From Crocinitomicaceae bacterium (GTDB lineage: Bacteria; Bacteroidota; Bacteroidia; Flavobacteriales_D; Crocinitomicaceae): DNA of 64,000 nucleotides. The stretch covers positions 1-64,000 of the forward strand of contig JAQVCM010000013.1 of NCBI GenBank assembly GCA_028689775.1. The letters run 5' to 3'. The notes below the pieces were generated by a model. The model made no database searches. It was not told the origin of the DNA and saw nothing but the letters and a program-made list of their open reading frames with translations. The position numbers and the translations under genes were made by a program. Of this stretch, positions 8,726 through 16,609 are shown piece after piece. Numbering within the stretch: position 1 is the first letter of the stretch; every line of letters starts with the position of its first letter.

Positions 8726-9270
8726 GCATCGCATTCGCTCTAAAAAAGATTCCTCCAGAATCGAAGCGGCAATCATTCGTGCAAAAACAATCTTTATGAA
8801 CAGACAAAATTAATGCATCGCCTTCGCTCTATAAAAAGATTCCTCCAGAATCGAAACTAAAAAGTTTCGTTCCTGTTCGGAATAACGGTTCGTGTGGTAT
8901 GAAGCAACTTCTCAAAAGCTTAGCTTTTGAGAAGTTGCCAAGAACTTACAAAGGTTTGTCGTTTCGAATCAATATGCGAATGAGGAATCTTTTAAATTTA
9001 AAGAATAATCCTAGTCGAAGCTAAATCTTGCAACCGCAAGATTTCCCGAGAAGATCTCCGCGATATCCTAAATCTGGGCATTAGCATTATCCGGTTTCGA
9101 TTTTTCATCGAAATCACGCAGCCTGCGAAGTGAAGGGTAATGCGTAGCCCCTTGCAACAAGGTCCTTTTGGTTACTTTTTGACCTCGGAAAAAGTAACAA
9201 AATCATTCTCGAAGCGAGAATTTATATCGAAGATGAATCGACCATAATAGACAATCTTAATCCATTAACC
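8726..9270. repeat. Long intergenic repeat, copy 1
   Basis: First of four related units. The unit starts at GCATCGCATTCGCTC and ends at CCATTAACC. It holds two direct sub-repeats of AAAGATTCCTCCAGAATCGAA (first near 8745, second near 8836). It also holds a 15-bp perfect stem with 3-nt loop (CAACTTCTCAAAAGC at 8905-8919, GCTTTTGAGAAGTTG at 8923-8937) and smaller hairpins: AATCTTGC..GCAAGATT, TTTCGAT..ATCGAAA, CCTTG..CAAGG and GTTACTTTTT..AAAAAGTAAC. No conserved coding frame spans the copies. The last hairpin resembles intergenic repeats seen widely in Bacteroidota genomes. Confidence 0.85.
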
Positions 9271-9272
9271 GC

Positions 9273-9819
9273 GCATCGCATTCGCTCAATAAAAAGATTC
9301 CTCCAGAATCGAAGCGGCAATCATTCGTGCAAAAACAATCTTTATGAACAGACAAAATTAATGCATCGCCTTCGCTCAATAAAAAGATTCCTCCAGAATC
9401 GAAACTAAAAAGTTTCGTTCCTGTTCGGAATGACGGTTCGTGTGGTATGAAGCAACTTCTCAAAAGCTTAGCTTTTGAGAAGTTGACAAGAACTTGAAAA
9501 GCTTTGTCGTTCCGAATCAGTATACCGATGAGAATTTTTTTATACTTTAAGAATAATCCCAGTCGAAGCTAAATCTTGCAACAGGTAGATTTCCCCAGAT
9601 AATCCCTGTAATTATCCTAAATCTGGGCCTTAGCATTATCCGGTTTCGATTTTTCATCGAAATCACGCAGCCTGCGAAGTGAAGGGGAATGCGTAGCCCC
9701 TTGCAACAAGGTCCTTTTGGTTACTTTTTGACCTCGGAAAAAGTAACAAAATCATTCTCGAAGCGATAATTTATATCGAAGATGAATCGACCATAATAGA
9801 CAATCTTAATCCATTAACC
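9273..9819. repeat. Long intergenic repeat, copy 2
   Basis: Near-identical to copy 1 over its whole length, in direct orientation and directly adjacent. Its main stem-loop is at 9453-9485. Differences are scattered substitutions, for example around 9520-9620. A 68-codon frame on the minus strand here is not conserved as a protein and simply reads through the sub-repeats. Confidence 0.85.
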
Positions 9820-9820
9820 A

Positions 9821-10310
9821 CATCGCATTCGCTCTAAAAAAGATTCCTCCAGAATCGAAGCGGCAATCATTCGTGCAAAAACAATCTTTATGAACAGACA
9901 AAATTAATGCATCGCCTTCGCTCAATAAAAAGATTCCTCCAGAATCGAAACTAAAAAGTTTCGATTCTGGAGGAATGACGGTTCGTGTGGTATGAAGCAA
10001 CTTCTCAAAAGCTTAGCTTTTGAGAAGTTGACAAGAATTTACAGAGCTTTGTCGTTTCGAATCAATATGCGAATGAGGAATCTTTTAAATTTAAAGAATA
10101 ATCCCAGTCGAAGCTAAATCTTGCAACCGCAAGATTTCCCCAGACCAATCTCCGCATTATCCTAGATCTGGGCATTAGCATTATCCGGTTTCGATTTTTC
10201 ATCGAAATCACGCAGCTTGCGAAGTGAAGGGTAATGCGTAGCCCCTTGCAACAAGGTCCTTTTGGTTACTTTTTGACCTCGGAAAAAGTAACAAAATCAT
10301 TTTCGAAACG
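9821..10310. repeat. Long intergenic repeat, copy 3
   Basis: Third direct copy, missing the last 50 or so bases of the unit. Its first hairpin has fully complementary 20-bp arms: ATTCCTCCAGAATCGAAACT at 9933-9952 and AGTTTCGATTCTGGAGGAAT at 9957-9976. In copies 1 and 2 the right arm carries a different sequence. The 15-bp stem-loop is at 9998-10030. Confidence 0.85.
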
Positions 10311-10361
10311 ATAATCGTTTTTTCAATTAATCTTCAAAAGTGTGAAAAATTTCAGTTACCT

Positions 10362-10578
10362 GCATCGCATTCGCTCAATAAAAAGATTCCGAACAGGAAC
10401 GAAACTTTTTTAGTTTCGATTCTGTTCGGAATGACGGTTCGTGTGGTATGAAGTAACTTCTCAAAATCTTAGCTTTTGAGAAGTTGACAAGAATTTACAG
10501 AGGTTTGTCGTTTCGAATCAGTATCGGAATGATTAAACATCCTTGGAAAAAGTAACAAAATCATTCTCGAAGCGACAT
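10362..10578. repeat. Internally deleted repeat, copy 4
   Basis: Starts like the other copies (GCATCGCATTCGCTC) but has only one sub-repeat. That sub-repeat carries the alternative arm ATTCCGAACAGGAACGAAACT, pairing imperfectly with AGTTTCGATTCTGTTCGGAAT. The segment between the 15-bp stem-loop region and GGAAAAAGTAAC, about 200 bases in the other copies, is missing. It ends about 40 bases before the promoter of the cobalamin operon. Confidence 0.8.
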
Positions 10579-10615
10579 AAAGCGAAATGTTAAATCTATG
10601 TAAATAAAAAAACAC

Positions 10616-10623
10616 TATCTTTG
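10616..10623 (+). promoter_or_regulatory. -7 promoter box of the cobalamin-riboswitch operon
   Basis: TATCTTTG matches TAnnTTTG exactly and places the transcription start near 10630, just at the 5' edge of the riboswitch. A clear -33 element is not visible. Confidence 0.6.
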
Positions 10624-10629
10624 CCTCAG

Positions 10630-10792
10630 ATTTTTGGTACTAACTTTTAGAATAAAAGGGAATCTCGTTCAAATCGAGAACTGTATCTGCAGCTGTAAGC
10701 TCTGTTAAATCGATTTTATTATGTCACTTTCTGCGGCCGCGGATGGGAAGACAAAATCGAGTTGGAGCAAGTCAGAATACCTGCCAACAATC
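10630..10792 (+). ncRNA. Cobalamin (vitamin B12) riboswitch
   Basis: The class is recognised from its conserved blocks in order: AAAAGGGAAT at 10655-10664, a hairpin CTCG..CGAG at about 10664-10678, AACTGTATCTGCAGCTGTAAG (core and B12-box region) at about 10679-10700, GTCAC near 10723, GATGGGAAGAC at 10742-10752, and the closing AGCAAGTCAGAATACCTGCC block at about 10766-10785. TTGGT near 10633 can pair with GCCAA at the 3' end to form P1. On binding cobalamin, such elements lower expression of downstream uptake genes. The next gene starts 120 bases downstream. A 62-codon open frame across this RNA is not a gene. Confidence 0.9.
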
Positions 10793-10912
10793 TTTATTAA
10801 TGAAGACTTCAGCATAAAGTCTGACTTATTTGATGGTATTCTATTCCATTATCTAAAGCATTATTGTTCGCTGATTTCTTCTATTTTATTAATTTATTTA
10901 ATTATTTAAAAC

Positions 10913-11881
10913 ATGAAGAATTTTACTTTTACCGCAATTTTTGCAACTTTTTGCTTTGCTGCTTCTGCACAAACTGTTGTTGATTTTGAATCCTTGCCCT
11001 TAACAACACCTGAAACTTTTTACAACGGATCCGACGAAGCTGGCTTCTTTGCAACTCAAGGAGTTCGATTTGAAAATTCCTATACAGTCGCTTACAGCAG
11101 CTGGAGTGGTTTTGCTTATTCCAATACCACAGATGTTACAACTGCTGGTTTTACGAATCAATACAGTGCATTTCCTGGTTCAGGAGCAAATTCAAGTTCA
11201 AAATATGGTGTTTTTGCACAAGCGGGAAAACTTACTTTTCAAGGTGTGAAAGTGATTGTAGATTCTTTGAAAGTAACGAATACAACCTACGCTGGAATTT
11301 CGATGCGAGACGGTGATGCGTATGCCAAAAAATTTGGTTCCATCAATGGTGCTGATAATTTACCAGATGGAACGGATGGGAAAGATTTTTTCAAGCTTTG
11401 GATTTTTGGATTGGATTCAAACAATTTAAAAACCGATTCTGTTTCTTTCTTTTTAGCTGATTTTACATCCAACAATGCGACGGAACATTATATTTTAAAT
11501 ACTTGGAAAAATGTTTCATTGACGAGTTTGGGTTCTGTTTATGGACTTTCATTCGAATTTGAATCAACAGATAATGGGATTTACGGTATGAATACTCCAG
11601 CATATTTTGCACTTGACAACATGGCTTACAAAACAAGTACATTGTCTACGAAAGAAATTGCTCAGAATGAATTTGCTGTTTATCCAAATCCATTCACTTC
11701 TGAACTGAATGTGAAAGGAGGAAACGGAGATTTAACCATCACAGATTTAACGGGTAAAGTTGTTTACACAGCTTCACACGTGACGGAATCTACGATCGAC
11801 TTGAGTTTCTTAAACCAAGGAATGTATGTTATTTCTGTAAATAACAAAGGTGCAATCAGCACGAAAATGATTAAAAAGTAA
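10913..11881 (+). CDS. DUF4465 surface protein with T9SS tail, probable B12-binding protein
   Basis: 322 aa. A signal peptide (about 1-19, ending SAQ) is followed by a beta-rich DUF4465 domain at about 23-245 with VDFESLPL, GSGANSSSKYGVF, SFFLADF and YFALDNM. A type A sorting domain occupies the last 70 residues (YPNPFTSELNVKGG to ISTKMIKK). Bacteroides DUF4465-type proteins encoded in B12 operons have been reported as surface cobalamin binders (BtuH); applying that name here is inference. The gene is first after the riboswitch, so B12 binding at the outer surface is the simplest role. Instead of a lipid anchor it carries a T9SS signal, so it should be delivered through the type IX translocon. 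A strong hairpin follows immediately. Confidence 0.85.
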   Translation: MKNFTFTAIFATFCFAASAQTVVDFESLPLTTPETFYNGSDEAGFFATQGVRFENSYTVAYSSWSGFAYSNTTDVTTAGFTNQYSAFPGSGANSSSKYGVFAQAGKLTFQGVKVIVDSLKVTNTTYAGISMRDGDAYAKKFGSINGADNLPDGTDGKDFFKLWIFGLDSNNLKTDSVSFFLADFTSNNATEHYILNTWKNVSLTSLGSVYGLSFEFESTDNGIYGMNTPAYFALDNMAYKTSTLSTKEIAQNEFAVYPNPFTSELNVKGGNGDLTITDLTGKVVYTASHVTESTIDLSFLNQGMYVISVNNKGAISTKMIKK

Positions 11882-11894
11882 CAACTAAACCCTG

Positions 11895-11932
11895 AAAAGT
11901 CTCATTGTCCAATTGGGGGATGAGACTTTTTC
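11895..11932 (+). terminator. Hairpin terminator or attenuator between the first and second genes of the B12 operon
   Basis: AAAAGTCTCAT at 11895-11905 pairs perfectly with ATGAGACTTTT at 11920-11930 around a 14-nt loop, followed by TC. It ends 6 bases before the TonB-dependent receptor start codon, so it may attenuate transcription or mark an RNA processing site, giving the first gene higher expression than the rest. Confidence 0.75.
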
Positions 11933-11938
11933 AAAAGT

Positions 11939-13924
11939 ATGGTTCGAATTTCCAACATCTTGATTTTATTTCTTTTGTCTTCCAGTTTTTATGGGACGAG
12001 TCAGGTACATACTGACTCTTTGGGAACAGTTGAAATTACATACAAGCAGAAAATGACTGCTTCGAATCAAAGAATGGAGAAAATTCAAATTCAACAACTT
12101 CAACCTGTTGATGCCGGAGATTTGGTTCAAAAATTTGCGGGTGTGACCTTGAAAAGTTATGGTGGCATTGGCGGAATGAAAACCATTTCGGTTCGCGGTA
12201 TTGGTGGAAGTCATACGTCGATTGTTCAGGATGGATTTTTAATTCAAAATACGCAAACTGGTCAAATTGATTTGAGTAACATTCAAACTGAAAGCATCGA
12301 AGAAATATCCCTTTCAGTTGGCGGTGTTAACGGCACATTACTTCCGGTATCCGCTTATTTATCTGGAAGTTCCCTGCAAATTCAATCTTTTGAAAATCGA
12401 TTTTCAAATAAGAAAGTCCAAATTCGTTCGAGTTTGAAAGGCGGTTCTTTTGGTCAATTGGATTCTTATTTATCCTTGAAATACAATGGAAATAAAATGT
12501 ATTTGAGTGTTTTTGGGAAATATAGACAAGCAGAAGGAGCGTATGCATTCGAACTTCAAAATGGAAATCACAGTTATGTTGGTGAACGTTATAATTCTGA
12601 TTTACAAGAGGGTTTTGGAGGTTTAGGATTTGGATATCGCATCAATTCTAAAAGTATTTTAAAAGCTAGTTATCTGATTAATGTAGCTGATAAAGGTTTG
12701 CCAGGAGCAGTTATTTTATACAATCCTACTGCTATTCAGCGTTTGAAAAATGAGTTGCATCAATTGAATGTTGATTATTCATCTTTTACTTCAAAAATAG
12801 GAATACGTAATTATATTTCGCTTCGCTACGAGGATTTGAATTATTTGGATCGTGGGTATTTAAACAACGCAGGTCTTTTGGACCAAGATTTTTTCAATGC
12901 GTCCATTCAACACGGAATTAGTTTTCAAACCTATAACATCATCGATACATCCAAGATCAAAAATATCGATTCCCGATTTTTTGGCGGTGCAGAGCAAACG
13001 TATAGTGAACTTCACAGTTCGATTGCCAACTTTGCAGCTCCAAAACGATACGAATTGAAAGCTGTGTTGGGTTATGATTTGAATTGGCGAAAATTACATG
13101 CGGTTATTCAGCTCGGTGGACAAGCAGTCTCTGATCAAAATGAATTGGCAGAAGTAGCACCAAATAGATACGTGTTTACACCCTATTTTATACTGGAAAG
13201 CACTGAGAAATGGTTGTTTTTAGGAAAACCGAGCATCTGGGTAAAGCGAACTTTTAGAGTTCCGACTTTTAATGAATTGTATTACAATCAAATTGGAAAT
13301 ACTCAATTAAAACCAGAAATCGCCAATCAATTGAATGTTGGAACAAAGTATGAATTCAATGTAAAGCGCAGTAAATTTGAAGTAGAACTTGCTGCATATT
13401 TCAATCTGGTGGAAAATAAAATTGTAGCCATTCCAACCAAAAACTTATTTGTGTGGTCGATGCAAAATGTTGGTAAAGCACAAGTGCTAGGTTCTGATAT
13501 TCAGTTTGTTTATAGTTATGACTTAACAAATTGGAAGCTGTCAGCGCATTTGAATTATTCTTTTCAGCAAGTACAAGATTTAACCGATCGAAAATCACCA
13601 ACTTACGGAGATCAGTTACCTTATTTGCCACATCACACTGGAAATGTTAGTGCCTCGATTCAGTACAAAAAAATGGGAATTTCCTATTCCACTTTACTAA
13701 CATCTGAGCGCTTTGCATTGAATGAAAACATTCTATCCAATCGGGTAGATGGCTTTATTGTTCACGATGCATCTTTATTTTACAAATGGAATTTCAAAGA
13801 AAAACAAAATTTAAGATTGAGTTTTACAGTTAAAAATTTTACCAATCAATCGTATGCATTTGTTCGCTATTACGTAATGCCGGGCGCTAACTTTTTAATC
13901 GCATTGAATTATGAATTTAATTAA
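11939..13924 (+). CDS. btuB: TonB-dependent outer-membrane receptor, probable cobalamin transporter (BtuB-like)
   Basis: 661 aa outer-membrane beta-barrel with signal peptide (about 1-22) and a plug domain at about 50-155 (DAGDLVQKFAGVTLKSYGGIGGMKTISVRGIGG, SIVQDGFLIQN, IEEISLSVGG). The barrel ends in the typical aromatic terminal strand (FLIALNYEFN). There is no N-terminal carboxypeptidase-like domain, unlike SusC-type receptors. Position behind a cobalamin riboswitch and next to a surface beta-propeller lipoprotein supports corrinoid uptake powered by TonB; specificity is inferred from context, not from residues. Its 3' end overlaps the following lipoprotein gene by 14 bases, indicating co-translation. 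The start at 11939 sits unusually close behind a hairpin. Confidence 0.88.
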   Translation: MVRISNILILFLLSSSFYGTSQVHTDSLGTVEITYKQKMTASNQRMEKIQIQQLQPVDAGDLVQKFAGVTLKSYGGIGGMKTISVRGIGGSHTSIVQDGFLIQNTQTGQIDLSNIQTESIEEISLSVGGVNGTLLPVSAYLSGSSLQIQSFENRFSNKKVQIRSSLKGGSFGQLDSYLSLKYNGNKMYLSVFGKYRQAEGAYAFELQNGNHSYVGERYNSDLQEGFGGLGFGYRINSKSILKASYLINVADKGLPGAVILYNPTAIQRLKNELHQLNVDYSSFTSKIGIRNYISLRYEDLNYLDRGYLNNAGLLDQDFFNASIQHGISFQTYNIIDTSKIKNIDSRFFGGAEQTYSELHSSIANFAAPKRYELKAVLGYDLNWRKLHAVIQLGGQAVSDQNELAEVAPNRYVFTPYFILESTEKWLFLGKPSIWVKRTFRVPTFNELYYNQIGNTQLKPEIANQLNVGTKYEFNVKRSKFEVELAAYFNLVENKIVAIPTKNLFVWSMQNVGKAQVLGSDIQFVYSYDLTNWKLSAHLNYSFQQVQDLTDRKSPTYGDQLPYLPHHTGNVSASIQYKKMGISYSTLLTSERFALNENILSNRVDGFIVHDASLFYKWNFKEKQNLRLSFTVKNFTNQSYAFVRYYVMPGANFLIALNYEFN

Positions 13925-14972
13925 ATATCTATTTGTTTTCACCCTCATTCTTCTTGCGACAGCTTGTAAGAAAGATAAAAAATTGACAGGAGAATCTACG
14001 GATGAATTAGCAAATGGAATCTTAGTTTTGAATGAAGGTTTGTTTCAATTAAACAATGCTAGCTTGTCGTGGATCAGTAATTTAAATGGTTCTGTTGACA
14101 ACGATTTTTTTACGAAAAAGACTGGACGTTTATTGGGAGATACGGGAAACGATTTAAAGAAATACGGAGGAAAAATTTACATCGTTGTCAATGTTTCCAG
14201 TACAATCGAAGTTTTAAATGCAAAAACGGGAGAATCAATCAAGCACATTTCGATGCATAATGGAACGGTTGGCAAACAACCTAGAACAATTGCTTTTCAT
14301 CAAGGGCAAGCGTATGTTTCGTGTTTTGATGGCTATGTTGATGTTCTGGATACAACATCTTTAGAGATTTCTCAACGTATAAAAGTAGGTTCAAATCCAG
14401 ATCAAATGGCGGTTGCAGGCAATCAGCTCTTTGTTTCCAATACGGGGGGATTAAATTCTCCTGTGATGGATTCAACCGTTTCCATCATTGATTTGAATAC
14501 AAAAACCGAACTTCAAAAAATTGTTGTTGGCTTAAATCCGGGTTCAATTCAAGTAGCTGAAAATGGATTCGTTTATGTCATCGCACGCGGAAATTATGGA
14601 AATGTTCCTTCTCGGATGCGAAGAATTTCTACAGTTAGTTTGCAAGTCGATAAGCAATATAATATCCAAGCAAGTAGCATCACCAAATACGGAGGAAAAT
14701 TACTTTTATCAACGTTCAATTATGGAACAAATTCCCAAGGAGTCGCCTTGTTTGATCCAGCTCTAGACAGTGTGACGAATCAGAACTTCATCGACATCCA
14801 TCAAGTTCAAACGCTTTACAATGTACAATACGATGCAAATCAGAATCTAATTTATGTTCTGGATGCCAAAGGATATACCAATACCGGTTACGTGTATATT
14901 TACGCTGCAACAGGCGCACTTTTAAATAGTTATCACGTGGGACTTAATCCCAATTCTATCTTAATATTATGA
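13911..14972 (+). CDS. Beta-propeller lipoprotein, YncE/BtuG-like cobalamin-capture protein
   Basis: 353 aa. The lipobox LLATAC puts the acylated Cys at residue 19, followed by KKDKK, fitting an outer-membrane lipoprotein. The rest is repeated beta-propeller blades, each with a pattern like GKIYIVVNVSSTIEVLNAKTGE, GQAYVSCFDGYVDVLDTTSLE, NQLFVSNTGG...STVSIIDLNTKTE and NGFVYVIARGNYG. Surface lipoproteins of this type (BtuG in Bacteroides) bind B12 very tightly and hand it to BtuB; here the assignment rests on fold and operon position. The gene overlaps the receptor by 14 bases and the next gene by 4 (ATGA), a tightly coupled order. Confidence 0.85.
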   Translation: MNLIKYLFVFTLILLATACKKDKKLTGESTDELANGILVLNEGLFQLNNASLSWISNLNGSVDNDFFTKKTGRLLGDTGNDLKKYGGKIYIVVNVSSTIEVLNAKTGESIKHISMHNGTVGKQPRTIAFHQGQAYVSCFDGYVDVLDTTSLEISQRIKVGSNPDQMAVAGNQLFVSNTGGLNSPVMDSTVSIIDLNTKTELQKIVVGLNPGSIQVAENGFVYVIARGNYGNVPSRMRRISTVSLQVDKQYNIQASSITKYGGKLLLSTFNYGTNSQGVALFDPALDSVTNQNFIDIHQVQTLYNVQYDANQNLIYVLDAKGYTNTGYVYIYAATGALLNSYHVGLNPNSILIL

Positions 14973-15958
14973 TAAAAAAAATACTTCTAGTTAGTGTTGT
15001 ATTCGCTGCAACATTAGCTTTTTCTCAATCTTACGCACCACCTGCAGGACAAACGGGCACAACCGCCATACACAAAGACAGTTCTGTATTTGTCGCTTGG
15101 GCAACAGGAATTGTTGTCGAAAGAGGTTACGTAGATGCTGGCGACACCACGGTGATGTACGACAACACGAACAGAGCTTCGTTTGGTGTACCAGAAAACG
15201 CATTAAACATGGCTGAAGGAACATCTGGAAATGTTGTAAGTTTGGGTGATGGCGGAAAAGCAACGTTGACATTTGATCAAGCAATTATTAACGGTTCAGG
15301 AGCAGATTTCGCCATTTTTGAAAACGGACTGAGCGATACCTTCTTAGAATTAGCGTTTGTTGAAGTAAGTTCAGACGGCAACCATTTCGTCCGTTTCCCA
15401 GCGCATTCAGAAACGCAAACAACTACACAAATCGATGGTTTTGGCAACGTTGATTGTCGCTACATCAACAACTTGGCAGGAAAATACAAAGCAGCTTTTG
15501 GAACTCCATTTGACTTAAGTGATTTACCAATTGATCCACTTTTGAACCTTCAAAACATCACCCATGTTAGAATAATTGACGTAGTAGGTTCAATAGACCC
15601 GTTGGTTGGAAGCAAAGATAGTCAAGGAAATATGATCAACGATTTATACCCAACGCCTTTTCATTCTGGAGGTTTTGACTTAGATGCAGTTGGCGTCATC
15701 AATCAGCAGGTTTTGAGTGTTGATAAAATGGAATTGACGGCACGAATTTATCCAAATCCAACGAAGCAACTTTTGAATGTAGAATTGAATGAAGTGAGCG
15801 AAGTCCGAATTTTTGATTTGACTGGAAAATTGTGGATTGAGGAAATTGGTGTACTGAAAGTTATGCTTGATATGAGTAGCTTGAATGGAGGATTTTATTT
15901 GGTGAAAGTGGAGAGTGATAATCAAATTTTGGTTAGGAAAGTTTTGGTTGAGAAGTAG
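14969..15958 (+). CDS. T9SS-sorted secreted protein of the B12 operon, function unknown
   Basis: 329 aa. A signal peptide (about 1-20, AFSQS) is followed by a beta-rich domain with VVSLGDGGKATLTFDQAI, GADFAIFENGL, FLELAFVEVSSDGNHFVRFPA and GFDLDAVGVIN. This family of secreted or anchored proteins is often found in corrinoid operons and with PEP-CTERM-like anchors. The last 80 residues (ARIYPNPTKQLLNVELNE to QILVRKVLVEK) form a T9SS type A sorting domain. The start overlaps the lipoprotein stop by 4 bases, so it belongs to the riboswitch-controlled transcript. A second surface cobalamin-binding or scaffold role is plausible but unproved. Confidence 0.8.
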   Translation: MIKKILLVSVVFAATLAFSQSYAPPAGQTGTTAIHKDSSVFVAWATGIVVERGYVDAGDTTVMYDNTNRASFGVPENALNMAEGTSGNVVSLGDGGKATLTFDQAIINGSGADFAIFENGLSDTFLELAFVEVSSDGNHFVRFPAHSETQTTTQIDGFGNVDCRYINNLAGKYKAAFGTPFDLSDLPIDPLLNLQNITHVRIIDVVGSIDPLVGSKDSQGNMINDLYPTPFHSGGFDLDAVGVINQQVLSVDKMELTARIYPNPTKQLLNVELNEVSEVRIFDLTGKLWIEEIGVLKVMLDMSSLNGGFYLVKVESDNQILVRKVLVEK

Positions 15959-16081
15959 GATTTTCTAGAATTCTAGTATCAATCAGATTACAAAATGATA
16001 GGTTGGAGATAGAATTGTTAAAACATTTGAAGTAATCACTTGTATTTGAATTTGTCGTATATTTACATTGTGGAAAAGGAG

Positions 16082-16411
16082 ATGTACATAAAATTAACTG
16101 ATAATCAAATAGATAAAGTCGGAAGTTCTATTGTCTATCTTTCTGGTAAAATCGGTAAAATCACCAAAACTCAAGCGTTGAAATTGATCTATATTTTGGA
16201 TGAATTGTCAATCAAGAAAAGTGGTATTCCATTTTTTAATTTAAAATACAAAGTCTGGAAATTTGGCCCTGTTTCTGAGGAGTTATTTATTGATTTGTCC
16301 TCAGAAATCGCCATGCTCAAAAAATATGTCGAGAAATCAAATGAGGGAGGAGCAAGTTTTCTAAAGCCAATTATCGATTTTAATGACGATGAGTTGCCAT
16401 CCAAAAGATAA
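16082..16411 (+). CDS. Short Panacea/SocA-like protein
   Basis: 109 aa from the ATG at 16082; upstream in-frame starts are TTG. Residues about 15-75 (LSGKIGKITKTQALKLIYILDELSIKKSGIPFFNLKYKVWKFGPVSEELFIDL) match the core of the Panacea domain (formerly DUF4065), which acts as an antitoxin or protease adaptor in many toxin-antitoxin and phage contexts, SocA being one example. Typical members run to about 150-180 residues; this one stops after FNDDELPSKR at the point where further helices usually continue, so it may be C-terminally truncated. No toxin gene is beside it: the next gene is a sirtuin on the other strand. Confidence 0.65.
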   Translation: MYIKLTDNQIDKVGSSIVYLSGKIGKITKTQALKLIYILDELSIKKSGIPFFNLKYKVWKFGPVSEELFIDLSSEIAMLKKYVEKSNEGGASFLKPIIDFNDDELPSKR

Positions 16412-16609
16412 AAAAAACATCAAAAACGAGTCATACCTGCCTTTTCGATGATGCTTTTTTGCAAAGAGAAATCTTCAAAGTCAATTTAAAAACTTTCATC
16501 GGACAAGATTTATTCATTTCACTATTTTATTGCTTGAAAAACTCTAAATCGATTAAGAGGAAATACCGTAAAATGTTAGATTAAGCAGATCTTTTTAAGG
16601 GTTTTAACC

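Noticed and set aside
9257..10000. Two similar short open frames (68 and 64 residues) in the repeat array
   Set aside because: They read through tandem sub-repeats and hairpins, are not kept in all copies, and resemble no protein family.
8726..10578. CRISPR array as an explanation for the tandem repeats
   Set aside because: The units are about 545 bases long, contiguous and internally hairpin-rich, with no short repeat/unique spacer pattern and no cas genes nearby.
10721..10909. 62-residue open frame downstream of the repeats
   Set aside because: It overlaps the conserved 3' half of the cobalamin riboswitch and has no protein-like features.
16412..16480. Possible terminator after the Panacea gene (ACATCA...TGATG)
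   Set aside because: The stem is only five to six base pairs with a loop of about 30 bases, too weak to claim.
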